64,000 nucleotides of DNA from Rhea pennata (GCF_028389875.1 NC_084673.1:11755501-11819500); one strand, 5' to 3'; shown: positions 39,641-52,634, numbered from the stretch's first letter. Numbers and translations: made by a program. The notes: a model not told the origin generated them from the sequence alone.

Positions 39641-40219
39641 GATCAAGTGGAGGCCGAGCTCACGCGGCGCCCGAGTGCTGTTTCCTGAGAGCAGCTCTTG
39701 GCGGGTGATCCCTGCCGCCCGCAGCCCCCGGGGCACAGAGCCCCTCGGCTCTCACACGCTCGCACATCGACGCTGCGGACCCCATGGCGTGGGCTGGCAT
39801 CGCCCCTGTGCGAGAAGGAGCGCTCTTCTCTTTTAAACTATGTACATATCTTATTAGTAATAAAGCCAATGAGGCTGGAAACCAGCACTGGAATCAGTGA
39901 AATATGACAAGAGATTTTGGTATCATTGAATAGGCATATGGAAGCAATCATTTCCTTGCACAGAAGAAATCTTCATAGAAATCAGTATTATTATCATGTT
40001 ACATACTCAAGATTTATTCTCTAAATGCACTTGCATGGTTAGATGGATAGGATTTAGAAGGGAAGGTTGAAGAAATTGAATTGAGACAAACTGAAAAGTA
40101 ATTTCCAAATAAAGGATATATAGCTGACATGAAGTATTTAGTAACAGATTTGGAGGTGCTCTGAAACTGGATGTTTTGGGGAAAAGAAAATCCGAACTGT
40201 GATGAGCTGTGTTGCTGAA

Positions 40220-40236
40220 CTGCCACCTGGTGGCAA
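40220..40236 (-). promoter_or_regulatory. Candidate CTCF binding site
   Basis: The minus strand reads TTGCCACCAGGTGGCAG, which matches the core CTCF consensus (CCASCAGRKGGCR) at every constrained position. The core is also almost palindromic. It lies between the two convergent transcription units. A match alone does not prove binding. Confidence 0.55.
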
Positions 40237-41364
40237 AGAATTCACAATACAGAATTGAAAAAAATAATTGCCTTAAAAACGTTCTCACATTTTTTATATA
40301 TTAGAATGTGCAACGATTTTTAATTAAATTAAATACTTAATGTTTAAACTCAGGAATGAGATGTTTGGAAATCAGGACATTGAGATTAGACTGAATGCTC
40401 CATCTTAACTCTGCTCTTTTATTTATGCATGAAAATTGTAGCTTACAGTAGTAAGTGCGCATGTGTATTTGTGTGCACACATATGCATGTGCACCTGTAG
40501 AGGTACAAAGAGAAGAAGGTCTAATATGACTGGAGTTCTGTGTCCTTAATAGTATTTTCAGATCTGGCATTGCTTTCAAGTTTTGGTAAGATCATCCATT
40601 GAAATCAAACTATTTTTGTGATTTTTATTATTATTCTCCTGTAACTTATGAGGTTAGTAAATTGAGGGGGAGGGGCAAGGGGCGATTCAAATCCAGTGCA
40701 ATTTTATCATGTTAAAGTATCAGGAGAGCTTTGTCTGTGAACTCATTTCATCTGCCGATTTCACAGTGAAATGTTTGTGTGTTGTTTAGGGGAACAGGGT
40801 AAAAGAGAAAGGAAGTAAAGGAGATGAAACACTCAGACAAATACTTATACATTGAATATTCTGAATCTTTTGGATTTGTTGGGCACTGAAAATTAATAGG
40901 CAAACATTTCTCTTATAGCAAGAGGATGTTTTCCTGAAACTTGCACAGGAGTTTCCGTCATGTGAATGACCCCTTGGACAGAGGTTTAACTGTTGAGGTG
41001 ATGTTGTGAAACAATTTGCAGACTGGGTTTTGATTACTGTATGTTGGAGCAGTATCTGAAAGAGCCTGCCTATTATTCAAAGCTCACTTTTACTCAACTT
41101 TTGGTCTTCCTTCTGGGGTTTTTTTCTGGGCTTCTGACATTGGAGATTGCAACTCTCCTGCCTTGATTAATTCAGCCCTGCTGGCCAGGTCTACTGGGGA
41201 GACTTATGTGTAACATTTTCCTTTTTGTTTAGTTTACTTTGGGGAAAAAATGCTGTAGTAGAAATAGTGTCAAAATGATCCTAAGATAGCTATGCCTCCA
41301 AGGTTAATTTGATATTTCTCTTCACAGAAACCAGTACTTTAAAACAACTGAATCAGCTGTGCTT

Positions 41365-41368
<4 letters not shown>

Positions 41369-41398
<30 letters not shown>
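41369..41398. repeat. Poly(T) homopolymer, 30 bases
   Basis: Uninterrupted T run in the intergenic region. No flanking element was recognised. Confidence 0.85.
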
Positions 41399-41399
<1 letters not shown>

Positions 41400-42827
41400 G
41401 GTTAGGTGCTGTGTAGAAGTAATAACTAAAAAGAATTTTCTGAACAATATCTAAAGAGTCTCAATATTTAGTTTTTTGCTAAACCACTAGAGAACAAGTA
41501 TGTGTATATGTTAGGTAAACAAAACTTTCTAGATATACTCAAACCTGAAGAAAACATTGCCAGAAATTAAATGAAGTGTCCAGGGACTTGCAATGTGATA
41601 CTGAGCCTTTCAGCTCCTGTATTCTTTTCTGCCTGACCATTGTGTTTCTACAGTAAGTGTCTGTAAAAGAAATAGAATCAAAAAGAAGGGATAATGGATA
41701 ATATTGTCTGCAGTCATCCGAGGACTCCTGCTGAGATCAATAAAAAGGAGAGGAGCCAATGCCAATGAAAAAGAAGATTTGAAGAACTTCCATAAATGCC
41801 GGCCTCAGTCAAAGGGATTTTTGCAACTAGGAGAAAAACTGGTTTAAGGTGACCATGGAATTGTTCTGGAAACAGGCAATACTCAGTCTGTAGTCATGAT
41901 ACCAAATACTGCTTAGGAATGGTAAAGAACCTCCTTGAACCCTCTTTTCTTGTTCTATCTTCAGTGCCCTGTGGGAATGAAGGGCACAATTGGACAAGAG
42001 GTGCTGCTGCTGGTAACCTACTGCACAAATATGTTTTGTGTCCTGAGGAGTTAAGAACAGTGGTGCAATGACCACTGTTCAAGTTTCAGTTACATTTTGA
42101 AAATATATATATATCCTGCTTGACCTGGAAGACTTGAGGAGGATATGATGTACAGCTCAGGCTGAGGCCACAGCAAGTCTCTCTTCTGTGTGTTTGTGTT
42201 CTCTCTCTCCTCCTGGGATTTTTGTGTGTAAAGGAATTTGGCCTAGTCTGCAGTGTTTAAAATAAGAATGATCTAGTCTTTGGTACATGTATCAGAAAAA
42301 TCTTCAAAGTAAAAATAAAACTACTTTGTAGACAAGATCTGCAAAGACATCTGGTCCCTTCCTGCTTCACTTTAGGCCTGACTTAACTCTAGGCCTGGCT
42401 CAAGCTGTCTGCAAAAGCACCTGGTCTTTTTCTGTCTTCATTTTTATTGGCACTGACAGATTTTATCAAAAGGCCTCAAGATTTTGGATAAGCGTACTTA
42501 ATCCATCAAAGCACAAACCCTGCTTGTCCTTCCTACTTTGATCATTGGGCAGATATCTATTTGCTTCCTGTATGATTGACAAAATGTTAAATAACTGTAT
42601 TAGCCCAGCAGCTGGTTAAAAGAGGAACATTGTCCTTACCCACTGTGTAGATTAGACCTGAAGGCCATAGAAAAGCTTCTGCCATGCTTCAGTCCTTTAA
42701 GAAAATGATGCTTTGTTATTCCAAGTTTCTCTTATCTCACTTCTAGAAAGTCTCTCAGAACATAATGCAGAGAAGGCAGAGTTGAAGCTAACTGGAACAG
42801 TTCATCAGAACACACACTTTTATTAAT

Positions 42828-42833
42828 TAAAAA
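42828..42833 (-). terminator. DNAAF6: Probable DNAAF6 poly(A) signal
   Basis: TTTATT on the plus strand is AATAAA on the minus strand. It is followed in the minus sense by a GT-rich run (AGTGTGTGTTCTG), as expected for a cleavage downstream element. This would give DNAAF6 a 3' UTR of about 660 bases. It is the first well-formed signal I noticed below the stop codon at 43489. Confidence 0.5.
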
Positions 42834-43488
42834 AGATCAAAAGAATAGCTGGAGGGATAGTAGGTGAACAGATGACACTGAACTAAACATTGGCAAAAAT
42901 TGTTCAAAAGAGCCGAGCTGTTCAACAGTCTAACTATAGCACGGTATCTTCATCTGCTAGCGTAAAGAAGCCTCAGATGTGGAATTGGACCTCTGAAAAG
43001 CTTAGAGTTCCTCACCTAGGAATAGCTAAAAGTGAGTTCTGAACTGGCCTTCTTCTCAGCTTCTCTAATAGGAGGCCAAGCAGGAATATTATCATTTGCA
43101 ATCTGGCAATAGTAACTAAGAAAGAGAGTCATGGGCCAGAGCCTCATTGTGCTACTTATCAGCCACAACCACAGAAAGACTTCTCCTGGCTTACAGAATT
43201 TGTGATCTCAGATTGCTTAATTCCTGGGCCTGTATCAGAGTGAAGGAAGCAGAATGTTAACCAGAGCACTGCAAGCGCTGCACAGCTCCAGCTTACAGAT
43301 TCTATGAGTATTTTAAATACATCTTTTCCATCTTATTTTGTTCCGCCTAACTCATTTAATTTTTCCGAGGACTTTTCCCTTGGACTGTTCAAGGGGAACA
43401 ATCTATTACTTGATGACCAGTTAGTTCTTGAGAAGACTTCAAATGTGCAGGGATCACTTTTTGAAAATTTTCCCCACTTCTTTATCCA

Positions 43489-43958
43489 TCAGGCAAAATT
43501 GATGAAGTCAAACTCCCTTGTCATCCTCAAGGTGACTTCCAAGATCTCCTCTTCGGAGAGGAAATGAGCTTTTCCATTCTTGCTGTTCACAGGGTGGGGG
43601 AGGTGCAGCAACAGCTTCCTATAAAACAGGACACAGTGGATTTAGATGCCTCAGACTGGGTGAGTAACTGAGACGGGACTGCAACTTACTCCAGCAGTTC
43701 AACTATCAGAGTATATCAAGGAACATTAATTTAGCATAATCTCTTAGTTATGACAGATTGTGGGGCACCGGCAATACCCACTGCTCACTAATACCGGCCC
43801 TGAAATATTTCCAACACTACTCTTTTCTTTCTCTTGGCTGTGGCTATGCCAACAATTTCCAGTGATGGATTGTGGGTTCTCTCCACAGTTTTTGCTTCTG
43901 CATAGTGCTGCATTGTAAATACAGAGAAAGGAGGAGCTGCATTCATAATGCTATATTG

Positions 43959-44001
<43 letters not shown>

Positions 44002-47000
44002 CCTAAAAAGCCTAAGGCCTGAACACGTCTTTAGGAGCTTGTCTTCCCTAGTAAAAAGAAGTAACTGGTACAGCCTAATTAGAGCTTTTATCCAGTCCAG
44101 TTAGCCAAAAAGCATGTCTACACTACAAAGTAAAGTGTACATATGAGAGTGGACTTAGGATTATAAAGTCCCTGTGCTTTTTTTTTAACCTACACTGGAG
44201 ATCAATTCAGTGATCTCCTACTTGTAGCTGAGGCATCCAACCTACAGAGGAAGGCTGGAGCTTGGACTCAGGAGATACCCCGCTGTCCCTTGCTACTGTA
44301 AGCAGAAAGCTCTTCATGGAATGGCTGGTAAGCCTTCTGGATCAACCTGATAATTAATGAGAGCTCAAGTTCACTTGCTCATGCAAAAAGTCTGGCCTCT
44401 TTTCTCTCTTATCCCAGAGCTTTTATGTTAACAAAATGAACCATGGGCCAGTCTGGGACCTGTACTCTATTGACAGTGCAAATAAAACCAAGAAGACTTG
44501 AGATTCAAGACCTACCCAGCCAAACACTATAAAGCCCTGCAAGACAGCACAGCAGCATAGATGGGGGTGATTTTAAATTGGGTTTAAAGTCATGCTGATT
44601 CTTTTTCATAGATCTTTTCTGCTCTGTGTCATAGGAACTATGGCTGAAAGGAAGGGGTACAATCATAGCACCTTTCTACCGTGCATTCTGAAAGGAGCCA
44701 ACTGGCATAATTTGGAAGTCCTCAAAATTAGACTGGCTTAGAATCAGCCGCAGGACCACAGATTTGGAAACAGTTCCTTTGAGCCCCTCTTACATAGCTG
44801 GGAGAGCACAGTGTTTTTTGGTACACAGAACTTGAAATCTTATTCTTTTATACTGACAGTATTTGCACTTACATTTCTGAAATCAGTACTGGCTCAGGCT
44901 GTACCCAATCATCTATTAGTTTTACAGCAAACATTTTATTTGCTAGGCTTGTGACTTGAGGCAGCTAGATACTAAGACAATAACGGCAGAGCTGAGTCAC
45001 CGCAATGTAGGATTGCAAAAGAAAAGGGATGTTGAGGTTTTCCTACATCTGCAGTACTGCATCAAGCTGTCTTTTGCTAACTGTGGGTTCTGCAAGTGAT
45101 TATTAGCTATTCCACACTGTGAGAAATATGAATGAAGATTGTGAGAATCCCAGGAAGTTTTAGAGTATGTCAGTCAGTTTTTAGCTGTCTTTGTTGTATT
45201 TATGAAGCAGCCATACAAAAAGCAAGAACTCAAGGGAAATCTCTTTAGGACAACCTTGTAATAACTCCATTCCCTCTGTATATAACCAGGCATGGATGCA
45301 ATTCCACACTCAATTTCCAAAACTGTACCTGCACATTTTTGTTTATCTTCATTTCTGCACATGTATAATTAGCATTTATAAACCAAATTCTCAGGTAGTC
45401 CTTCAACACTGCAGTCAAATTGTCACAAACATTTTGGGCCCTTAAAGGCTTGCTGCTTCAGTAGCTGAAAACCGTTTTAAGGCTATTCTTGCTAGACCAG
45501 TAACAGAGGTTTTAACCTTAGCACACTACAAGCCTAAAAATGGACTATAATACTTTTTTGTCTTTATTTATTTCTCCTATGCAACTAATAATTCCCGCTG
45601 CATCTTTACCTTTGCTTTCCACATGGTATTTTATTGAAGGCTTGGCTAAACTCCTACTGAAACACGATATTAACTGTACCTCTATCAATTCTTATTCTCT
45701 TACTTTTGGGGAGTTCGAAGGTCAAGAACCTTGTCCTGGATATCTAAAGTGATGTCTGAGAACTTTGTCTCTGGCAGTTTGATTTTAATCTGAAATAACA
45801 AGCAGAGGTAAAACTGTGATTGTGCAACTCTATAAACCATGAAAGATCTCTTATCTTCATGATCATTTTGATGGTGTCAGAGCAACATTCTGCACAGGCA
45901 ATCTAAATTAGAGAAAATATGAGAAAGTGATAATCATTGCTCTGTTACATATTGATAGCTTGTTTTCTACAAAATCTTGAGCTGATAATATACTCGACAA
46001 GTATTCTACATCCACCAAAAGCCCCTGGGTTTATTCTAAGGACAACTTGCTTCAGCTAGAAAAATCATACAGCAGGTATATCTCCTGAACTTCAGAAAGC
46101 AGCGAAGTCCCTGATCATATAATACATTGGACTGGATCTGTTACCTTTAAAGGCTGCCACAGTACTGTTGTACTCTGCTAACTCACATACTCTGTAATAG
46201 GTGCAGGCAGAGGGAAACAGTCTCTTCCTTCCTAGCCCCCTACTTTCCCCCCAAAAAATGTATCTAAGATGAGACATCATGTTGGAGCTACTTTCATTTC
46301 CCTCGTGTCTGTATGTAGTATACATTTGCGTTGATTCTTTCTCAAAACTTTGAGTACAGTGTCCTTGAGGAGGTACATGAGTTCCTTAGATTAGCAAGGG
46401 TAAATATCATCTACAAGTGTGGCGAAAAATACAAGAAAATCCCATAGGGCCCAAAAGCTGCAATATAGCTTGATGTTTATGTTCTGTTTCTTAAGGAGAG
46501 GGCAAGATTGAAAAAAGGAGGCTGCAAGGAAAGGCTACAGAGAAGGGATGAGAGAGAAGGGATGGGAGATCCAGGCTCAGCATACCACCATGTCTTCACA
46601 GCAGGCTGTGGAAGGGTCTTTCCTGCTCATCCCTAAGAAGATGTCCTCTGTTCCCACCCGCTGTTTGAATAAAATCTCATACCTGAGAGACAGAGAGAGA
46701 GAAAATTAGTTGTCTCACACCACACTGCAGAAGGAACAGGAGACTAAAGGAGGCTGTATTTCTCAAAGGACAGACTATAAACCTTTGTATCAGTGTGCCT
46801 GTCTCTCTCCTCCTTGCCAGTCTCCCTTCAAGCCTTCAATCCATCTGCATGAGATTTTTTTTTTCAGAGCCACAAATGATACAGTTGACTGGAAGACATG
46901 TAGAACATTCACATCACCTTCGAAGGTATTCACTTCACTTTCTCTACCTCACTAACCAGCCTTTGCAGGACCAGGTAGCAGAGAAAGCATCCTCAGTGAA

Positions 47001-50000
47001 TAAGATACTTATCAACTAGTCAACCAACACAGTATCTTGGGAAAAGGATACTGCCACATAATTACCTCTCTGACTCTATTCTGTTGTGTCATTCATCATA
47101 CTTTTGGAGCATGAGAATAACACTGTTTTCTTGTTTAATTATTTTGCATTTAGCCAACATTGATTTTTCTCCCCCTCCAAATCAAATGTCTAATCTGAAT
47201 GCTACAAAATCTAGAATCATGTTTTCTTGCTCTTGAGATTTAATGAATGAGAAAATACAATTAAATACTGTATTTAGAACATACATTACTTCTGGTAAAT
47301 TCAGCAAAATAAATGGGGTCATTCTCTGTACTATTGGAAAAAGTGGATGACAAGAGTCTTCTTCACATCTCCAGTGGTCATGTGCATATGTAACAATTCC
47401 TCTCAGCCAATGAGCAATCTGTCCAACAGCTCTGATTGCACCTCTCAACCATCTGTTTTTCTTTTAGGCTTCCAATTATTAATGAATTAATCCGATGAAC
47501 TCTTCTCATCTGCGTAATGCAGTACATGATCACTTAAGGCATGCCAGTCTTTCCCCAGCAGGGAGGAGAAGAGTCAAGGAAAACGGCATTAGAAAAACAT
47601 TCATTGTGGCCACGACACAAATAGAAAGCATGTTCTGTACCTCACAGGTGATAAGTTTCAAATAAGAACAAATGTACAACAGCATGCAGAGATACAGCTG
47701 AATGCCAAATCCCCCTTCACTTGTTGCTTCTTTAAAGGCAATAATCAGTAATCATTCCTTTGTCCTTCCATGATACAAGCTTTTCAGGTGGCAGTATTTT
47801 ACTCAAAAAAATTGTAGATGCTATTTAATGCATTTCCATCAAAGCTGTGTAAAACCAATGTAGGCAGTCTCAGCTTGCTTACACTTACTCTGGCTGTTCC
47901 CTAGGATCCCAGGTATCATCAAATTCTGATCCTTCTGGGACCTCCTCTGTACTCCAAATAGTTTTACTATTTTCAGATTTCACTTGAAAAGTACCTGTAA
48001 CTGGTGATAAAAAAGAAATTGCACTATCATACTTTAGAATGTCTGTTTTTTTTTTTTTTTCTAGATTTGCTAAAAATACATGTTTTTCTAGGCTATTACT
48101 ATGATGTATTTTTTTGATATAAAGATTTTCTAACAATTGTGATCTCCTTTGCCTGGATACCATATGAATGACAATTGGCAAACAGAGGATATTTTCACTT
48201 CTATTCCCTTAAATCTCCTTTACTCAAACTCTGTGTAAAGTAAATCCTGCTTTCAGGCATAAAATATAGTCTACATGGAAAAATGTATTTTTTATTCATT
48301 TGGTGAGCCTTCAACTTGAAGGATTTTATAGTCAGATCTCTGATTATTTTTGGATTCCCAAGCAAGAACAGTATATTTTGTTATATTTGCTACAGTTTGT
48401 TACACCCATCCTGGTTCTTTTTGACCTTTCTTATGGCTCATAACTAAACTGCCCAATATGTGATGGTATTAGCTCCAGGAAGAAGATTATATCAACTTTG
48501 CTAAGACTGTACTTGGGTTCCTTTCTTTCCTGAATACAATCCAAGGTGCTGAAACAAATTTATGAACCCTCAAGGTTTTGGTTCTTGTTGTTTGAAAGTC
48601 TGTCTTTCTATATGCTGCCAGGACATCTGGATTCAGATAAAGCACCTTAATTGCCCTGGATTTCCTGGCAAAGAAATAGGTGTAGTAAGGAGGAAAACTA
48701 AAATAGACTTTTTTTCTTTGGCTGTCAGATTTTAGCATGTTGAAGGCAGTGCTGAATAAAGCTTATTTTTCTTCCAGTGTTTTGTATAAATATGTTTGTG
48801 AGACTTTTGGAGAGAATATGGTATGTCTGTTTCATGGTGCACTTTGTAGCTTTTCATCCTCCTGAGAAGGATGGACTCAGTTTCATATAGTTTATTCTGC
48901 AAAGACCCTTTCAGATGAGTATTTAAAAGTCCATCTCCTTGTCTGCTCTAAGGGAGCATTAACAAGTCAATGGCTGTTCTTAAACAGAGCTTTTCTTTGC
49001 TTAGTTATGATTCCTCTCAGCCCATGAACAGGCCATATTCCACACCTTGTTTATCTTCTCCCCTTGAGATTTCTACATTCTGAAGCTACCCTTTTTGCTG
49101 TCCTTCATATATGTGTTTCAGTTTTCAGGAAAAGAAGTAATTCACAATGTAATTGTAAAAACAGTAGTACTATTTCCCTCTCAACTCAAAGGCCAGTGAC
49201 CACTCAATTCTCAAAGCAAGCTGTGTCAGTAGTAACTCTTAGTACAGCTGTTTTATTTTGCTAACGTGTGATTGAATGGTAAACTGTATACAAACAACCC
49301 TTCTTACCAGTGGTCTCTTTCTTTACCGGTCCAATATTACCAGGAGCCATGGTGCTAGCAGAACAGTGTGGCTGCAAAAAAAGCCAAATGAAACTCTAAT
49401 TGTCACAGAGCCCAGATCAATAACAATAACATCCAGGGTCAATCAAATCAGTGACAGAATCCAGAAATAGTCTCAGCTTCATGACTGAACCATTGAACAT
49501 GCTCTCTTCCTCACTCTCACTTAGCAGAGTGATCTTGACACACTGGGTTTAAACAGAACTCAGAAGTACAATCTTATAAGCAGATGCAACATTTTTTGAG
49601 TATTAGTTTCCAGGTATTTTGACAAAACAGTCTTGCTTTGCCTGCCATGAAAATATTGCAACAAATCAGGGATGCTACATGCAAATATCATCACAGCATT
49701 TGGATTCCTTTTAATGCTACAGATCATATGAGGCAACAACATTTTCCTCTAATTGTGAATCAATTTAGTGCTAATAGGCTGATGTGAGGCATTTCTATAT
49801 ATATAAAGATTCCTTGGCTTGATAAAAATGTGTCATATGCACAGAACATTCAATTAAATCAAAATGAAGATTTCAAATTACCCAGAAGATTGACTCAGAC
49901 TTAATTGACATCACTTGTGGCAATTTTTCATTTCTGTCTCTGAAGTGTTATTCATTTTATTAACAACATGTAAACAAGTTCTTTTAAGATTGGGATGTTT

Positions 50001-51167
50001 ACTGCAAAGATGTACGTCAATAATACTAGCTTTAAAAGCAAATATGAAAGAGCTGAAGGGTAGCTAGAATATGAAGGACCACATCTACTGAAAGGAAATC
50101 TCAAGGGAAATGCACCCTCTTTGTCCCAAGCTTTTATTACTACTGCTACTATTAGGGCACATCTGCTGGTTGAGCCAGCTGGCTCTTCTTTTGAGGAGTG
50201 ATGTTAGGGAGGATAACTGACATATGTGCTCTTTTTGTTATCCAGGTCATAAAAGGACTCCTTCAAATCCTCAAAGACTTTTCAAGAGTTTTAAACATTC
50301 CTTGAAGCCTTGTACACTGTGATTGTTGGCACCTGTGGTCCTCATGAGCATAATAGACACAGATATTTCTCCCCAGCACACATGCATTCCTAGATAAAAT
50401 CAGTAGTGGTATATTGTGGAAACAAAGGACATTTTCTAGATGCTGTGAATTTCATCTAGTCCTGAGATGAATTGATATAAAAGAATGGAAAGATATTTCT
50501 CTCATTAATCATTCAGATCGTTCATCTTAGAATAATTACTCACCCTCCTCTATTTTACCATCTCTATTGTACTTCAGTGATCAATCACCTCTATGGTTCT
50601 TCAATGCCTGACATGCAAAATTAATACATTCAGTTGCCTCTGGATATTTTAGTCTTTACTCAGAAGTTAAGCAGCAACTTTTTTCTTCATTTGAAGTCCT
50701 TTGTATCAAGTTGTAATTTGCCTTCATCCCTGGCAGACTTCAGGGAAAAATAGGGGAAATAGTCTGAAGTATCTAAGTATCTAACACTCAACTACCTGTT
50801 GTTATTTCCTTTAATAAGTCTTCTTCCTATTCTGTGGTCACAGTCTCTCCTTCCATTCCTAGGGCATCTTCCTTATTTTCTCCCTCAGGATCTTCTTATC
50901 CTAAAAATATCTTAAAAACCTAGCTGTTTCAGTCAGTCCAAAACTTTGTAAGGCTTTCTTTACTCACACTAGGAAAAGCCAAATTTGCTTCTTCTTAGTT
51001 AATAAGGTGAGACTATGTACAACACATAGAAAAAGCAGCATTTCTTGCGGAAGACTCACCCCATAGTCGTCATCATCATCATCACCACCTTCTTGAGCCT
51101 CACTAAGTAGCTTGGCAAGGGACTGCAGAGAAGAGACTGAGGAAATACTATCTATATCCATATCCAT
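43489..51167 (-). CDS. DNAAF6: DNAAF6 (PIH1D3), dynein axonemal assembly factor, complete coding region
   Basis: Coding exons in transcript order are 51167-51060, 49371-49308, 47994-47889, 46682-46586, 45789-45704 and 43618-43489. All are GT-AG with matching phases, giving 196 residues and TGA at 43491-43489. The human protein is 214 residues. The start [20 protein letters not shown] matches the N-terminal VSSVTALEALSKLL region of the family. It is followed by a run of six Asp. Exon 2 carries APGNIGP. Exon 3 has [20 protein letters not shown]. Exons 4-6 form the CS-like domain characteristic of PIH proteins ([51 protein letters not shown]), ending REFDFINFA. The protein acts in the cytoplasm with HSP90/HSP70 co-chaperones to preassemble axonemal dynein arms. 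Loss in humans causes X-linked primary ciliary dyskinesia. The upstream island contains an RFX X-box, fitting cilium-linked expression. The part of the first coding exon before the ATG (51168-51180) is 5' UTR after a CAG acceptor, so at least one non-coding exon lies upstream. Confidence 0.95.
43619..45703 (-). other. DNAAF6: DNAAF6 intron with A36 tract
   Basis: Intron between the last two coding exons. It contains an uninterrupted A36 at 43965-44000 (T36 in the sense of the gene). No other element was recognised. Confidence 0.75.
43965..44000. repeat. Poly(A) homopolymer, 36 bases
   Basis: Uninterrupted A run in the last DNAAF6 intron. Just downstream the short motif GCCTAAAAA is partly repeated. 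No retrotransposon body was seen. Confidence 0.85.
46683..51059 (-). other. DNAAF6: DNAAF6 introns 1-3 (5' side)
   Basis: These introns lie between coding exons 1 and 4, which sit at 49308-49371 and 47889-47994 within this span. They are AT-rich with no recognised transposon or RNA gene. Exon 2 is only 64 bases and starts with a CC dinucleotide after a TTTTTTTGCAG acceptor, so gene predictors could easily miss it. Confidence 0.7.
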
Positions 51168-51247
51168 ATCTACTTCTTACCTGTGCGGAAAAAACAAGGG
51201 ACAGATGAAGAAAGAACAGCCCTTTTCTATATTGTCCTTCCTTAAAT

Positions 51248-51249
<2 letters not shown>

Positions 51250-51284
<35 letters not shown>
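51250..51284. repeat. Poly(A) homopolymer, 35 bases
   Basis: Uninterrupted A run about 70 bases upstream (in gene sense) of the exon carrying the DNAAF6 start codon. In the transcript it is a U35 tract near the 3' splice site. Confidence 0.85.
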
Positions 51285-51287
<3 letters not shown>

Positions 51288-52374
51288 TTCTAGAAGGATA
51301 AAATTTGTCCAAAAACTTACATGAGATGCCAACACATGTACAGAATATAATCAATTTTCCCTTACCCATAACAAGGTTATTGACTCTTGCTCCATAAGCA
51401 TTTGTTGTGGAGACAGTACAAGTCTAATAGTGCTTATTAGCTCTGAAACAGCCTCATGCAAATATGGATTTTCTGCTGCTATGGCCAAGTGAGGGCAGCA
51501 GAATTTCTTGTTTAGAGTTTTGCTTTGGAACTCTGGACTATATCTCCCCGAGGAGCCAGGCAGAGGTCTCCACACCAGGTTCTCTGGCCTCGTTGTTCCA
51601 GGGAGGCTTAGGAGAGGCCCAGCTCTAGGTCCAAGCTGATTTGGGACTTTGTGCAATGCCGCAGGCAAGCTGGCTCGTCTTCCAACAAGCTAAAGCACAG
51701 GCATGTGAGGTGTGCAGACAGATCTAAACTGTTCCCACAGAAACCAGCTTCGGTGTGTAACCAGTAATATGTATTATCTAGAATTTTCTTCCTCCTTTTG
51801 CCCAAGTTCTCTCTACCCAGGAATAGAGATCGCACTTAATAATTAACTCAGCAAATTTACATATAACCGTACAGCCTCATTCATGTAGCATCTTAAAGTC
51901 TTTAAAGCACACCGTTTTTATCCTGACCAAACAGCTCTGAGGTTGGGAAATCTGATCACCACCACTGTACAGAGCATTGAAGCCACCAAATAACCTGCTG
52001 CAAAACACAAAACCCAGCGGTGGGCCCGGAGGGGGAACCCGGAGCCGGGAGAGAAAGGGAGGAGGAGCGAGGCAAGGAGAGCTCTGCCCCCCGCCGCGGG
52101 GAGCTGCTAGCAGGCCGGGGTCGAACGCCCCGCGGCAGCGTCCAGCCCGTGCAGCCTCCGGCCTCCTCGGGACTTCCTGGAAGCGCTCGCGGGCTGGACG
52201 GCTCTGCATCGGCAGGGGCGGCGGAGCGGCCAGCTGCGCGCCGCGCCGCGCCGCCCCGCAGACCCGCGCCGCGCCGCGCCGCAGGCAGCCGCCTCAGCGG
52301 GCCCACGCGCGACCGGGACGCGGACCCGACAGTACCGCCGCCTCCAACCGCCGCCGGCATCTGCTGCGTCCCCC

Positions 52375-52388
52375 GTTGCCGCAGTAAC
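52375..52388 (+). promoter_or_regulatory. RFX-family X-box
   Basis: The sequence GTTGCC GC AGTAAC is a perfect match to the X-box consensus GTNRCC-N(0-3)-RGYAAC bound by RFX factors at promoters of ciliary genes. It lies in the island beside DNAAF6, whose product is needed for motile cilia. Its distance from the DNAAF6 transcription start is unknown because the 5' exon was not located. Confidence 0.75.
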
Positions 52389-52420
52389 GAAGAACCCGCC
52401 ACCCCGCCTCGCCCCGCGAG

Positions 52421-52425
52421 CCAAT
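52421..52425 (+). promoter_or_regulatory. CCAAT box (NF-Y type)
   Basis: GAGCCAATACGG on the plus strand, 33 bases right of the X-box. A second one lies in reverse orientation (GCGATTGGGC) at 52497-52501. Paired CCAAT boxes in opposite orientations are common in bidirectional promoters. Confidence 0.5.
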
Positions 52426-52514
52426 ACGGCGTGGCCGCCGATGAGCGGCGGCGAGAAGAGCCAGTAGTTTTTAAAGGCCTGAGAAGCTGGTCGGCGATTG
52501 GGCGGCAGAGGCGA

Positions 52515-52557
52515 GGGGCGGGCAGGGAGCGGCGCGTCACGCGCTGTCGGCCGGAAG
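52515..52557 (+). promoter_or_regulatory. NUP62CL: GC box and ETS core of the NUP62CL proximal promoter
   Basis: GGGGCGGGC (Sp1/KLF-type) at 52515-52523 and CCGGAAG (ETS/GABP-type) at 52551-52557. They lie about 80-120 bases before the donor of the non-coding first exon, a usual position for a TATA-less housekeeping promoter. The transcription start is probably between about 52560 and 52620. Confidence 0.45.
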
Positions 52558-52634
52558 GCTGCGTAACTAGCGTCATCAGCGGGCGCGGGCGGCGCGCGGG
52601 AGCTCGCGGGGAGGGAGCGCGTCGCCGCGGAGCG

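Larger units (their letters stand above)
39641..42827. other. Intergenic region between convergent genes
   Basis: This separates the unknown plus-strand gene from the 3' end of minus-strand DNAAF6. No gene was recognised. It contains a CTCF-like motif at 40220-40236, T30 at 41369-41398 and a short TA repeat near 42104-42114. Confidence 0.6.
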
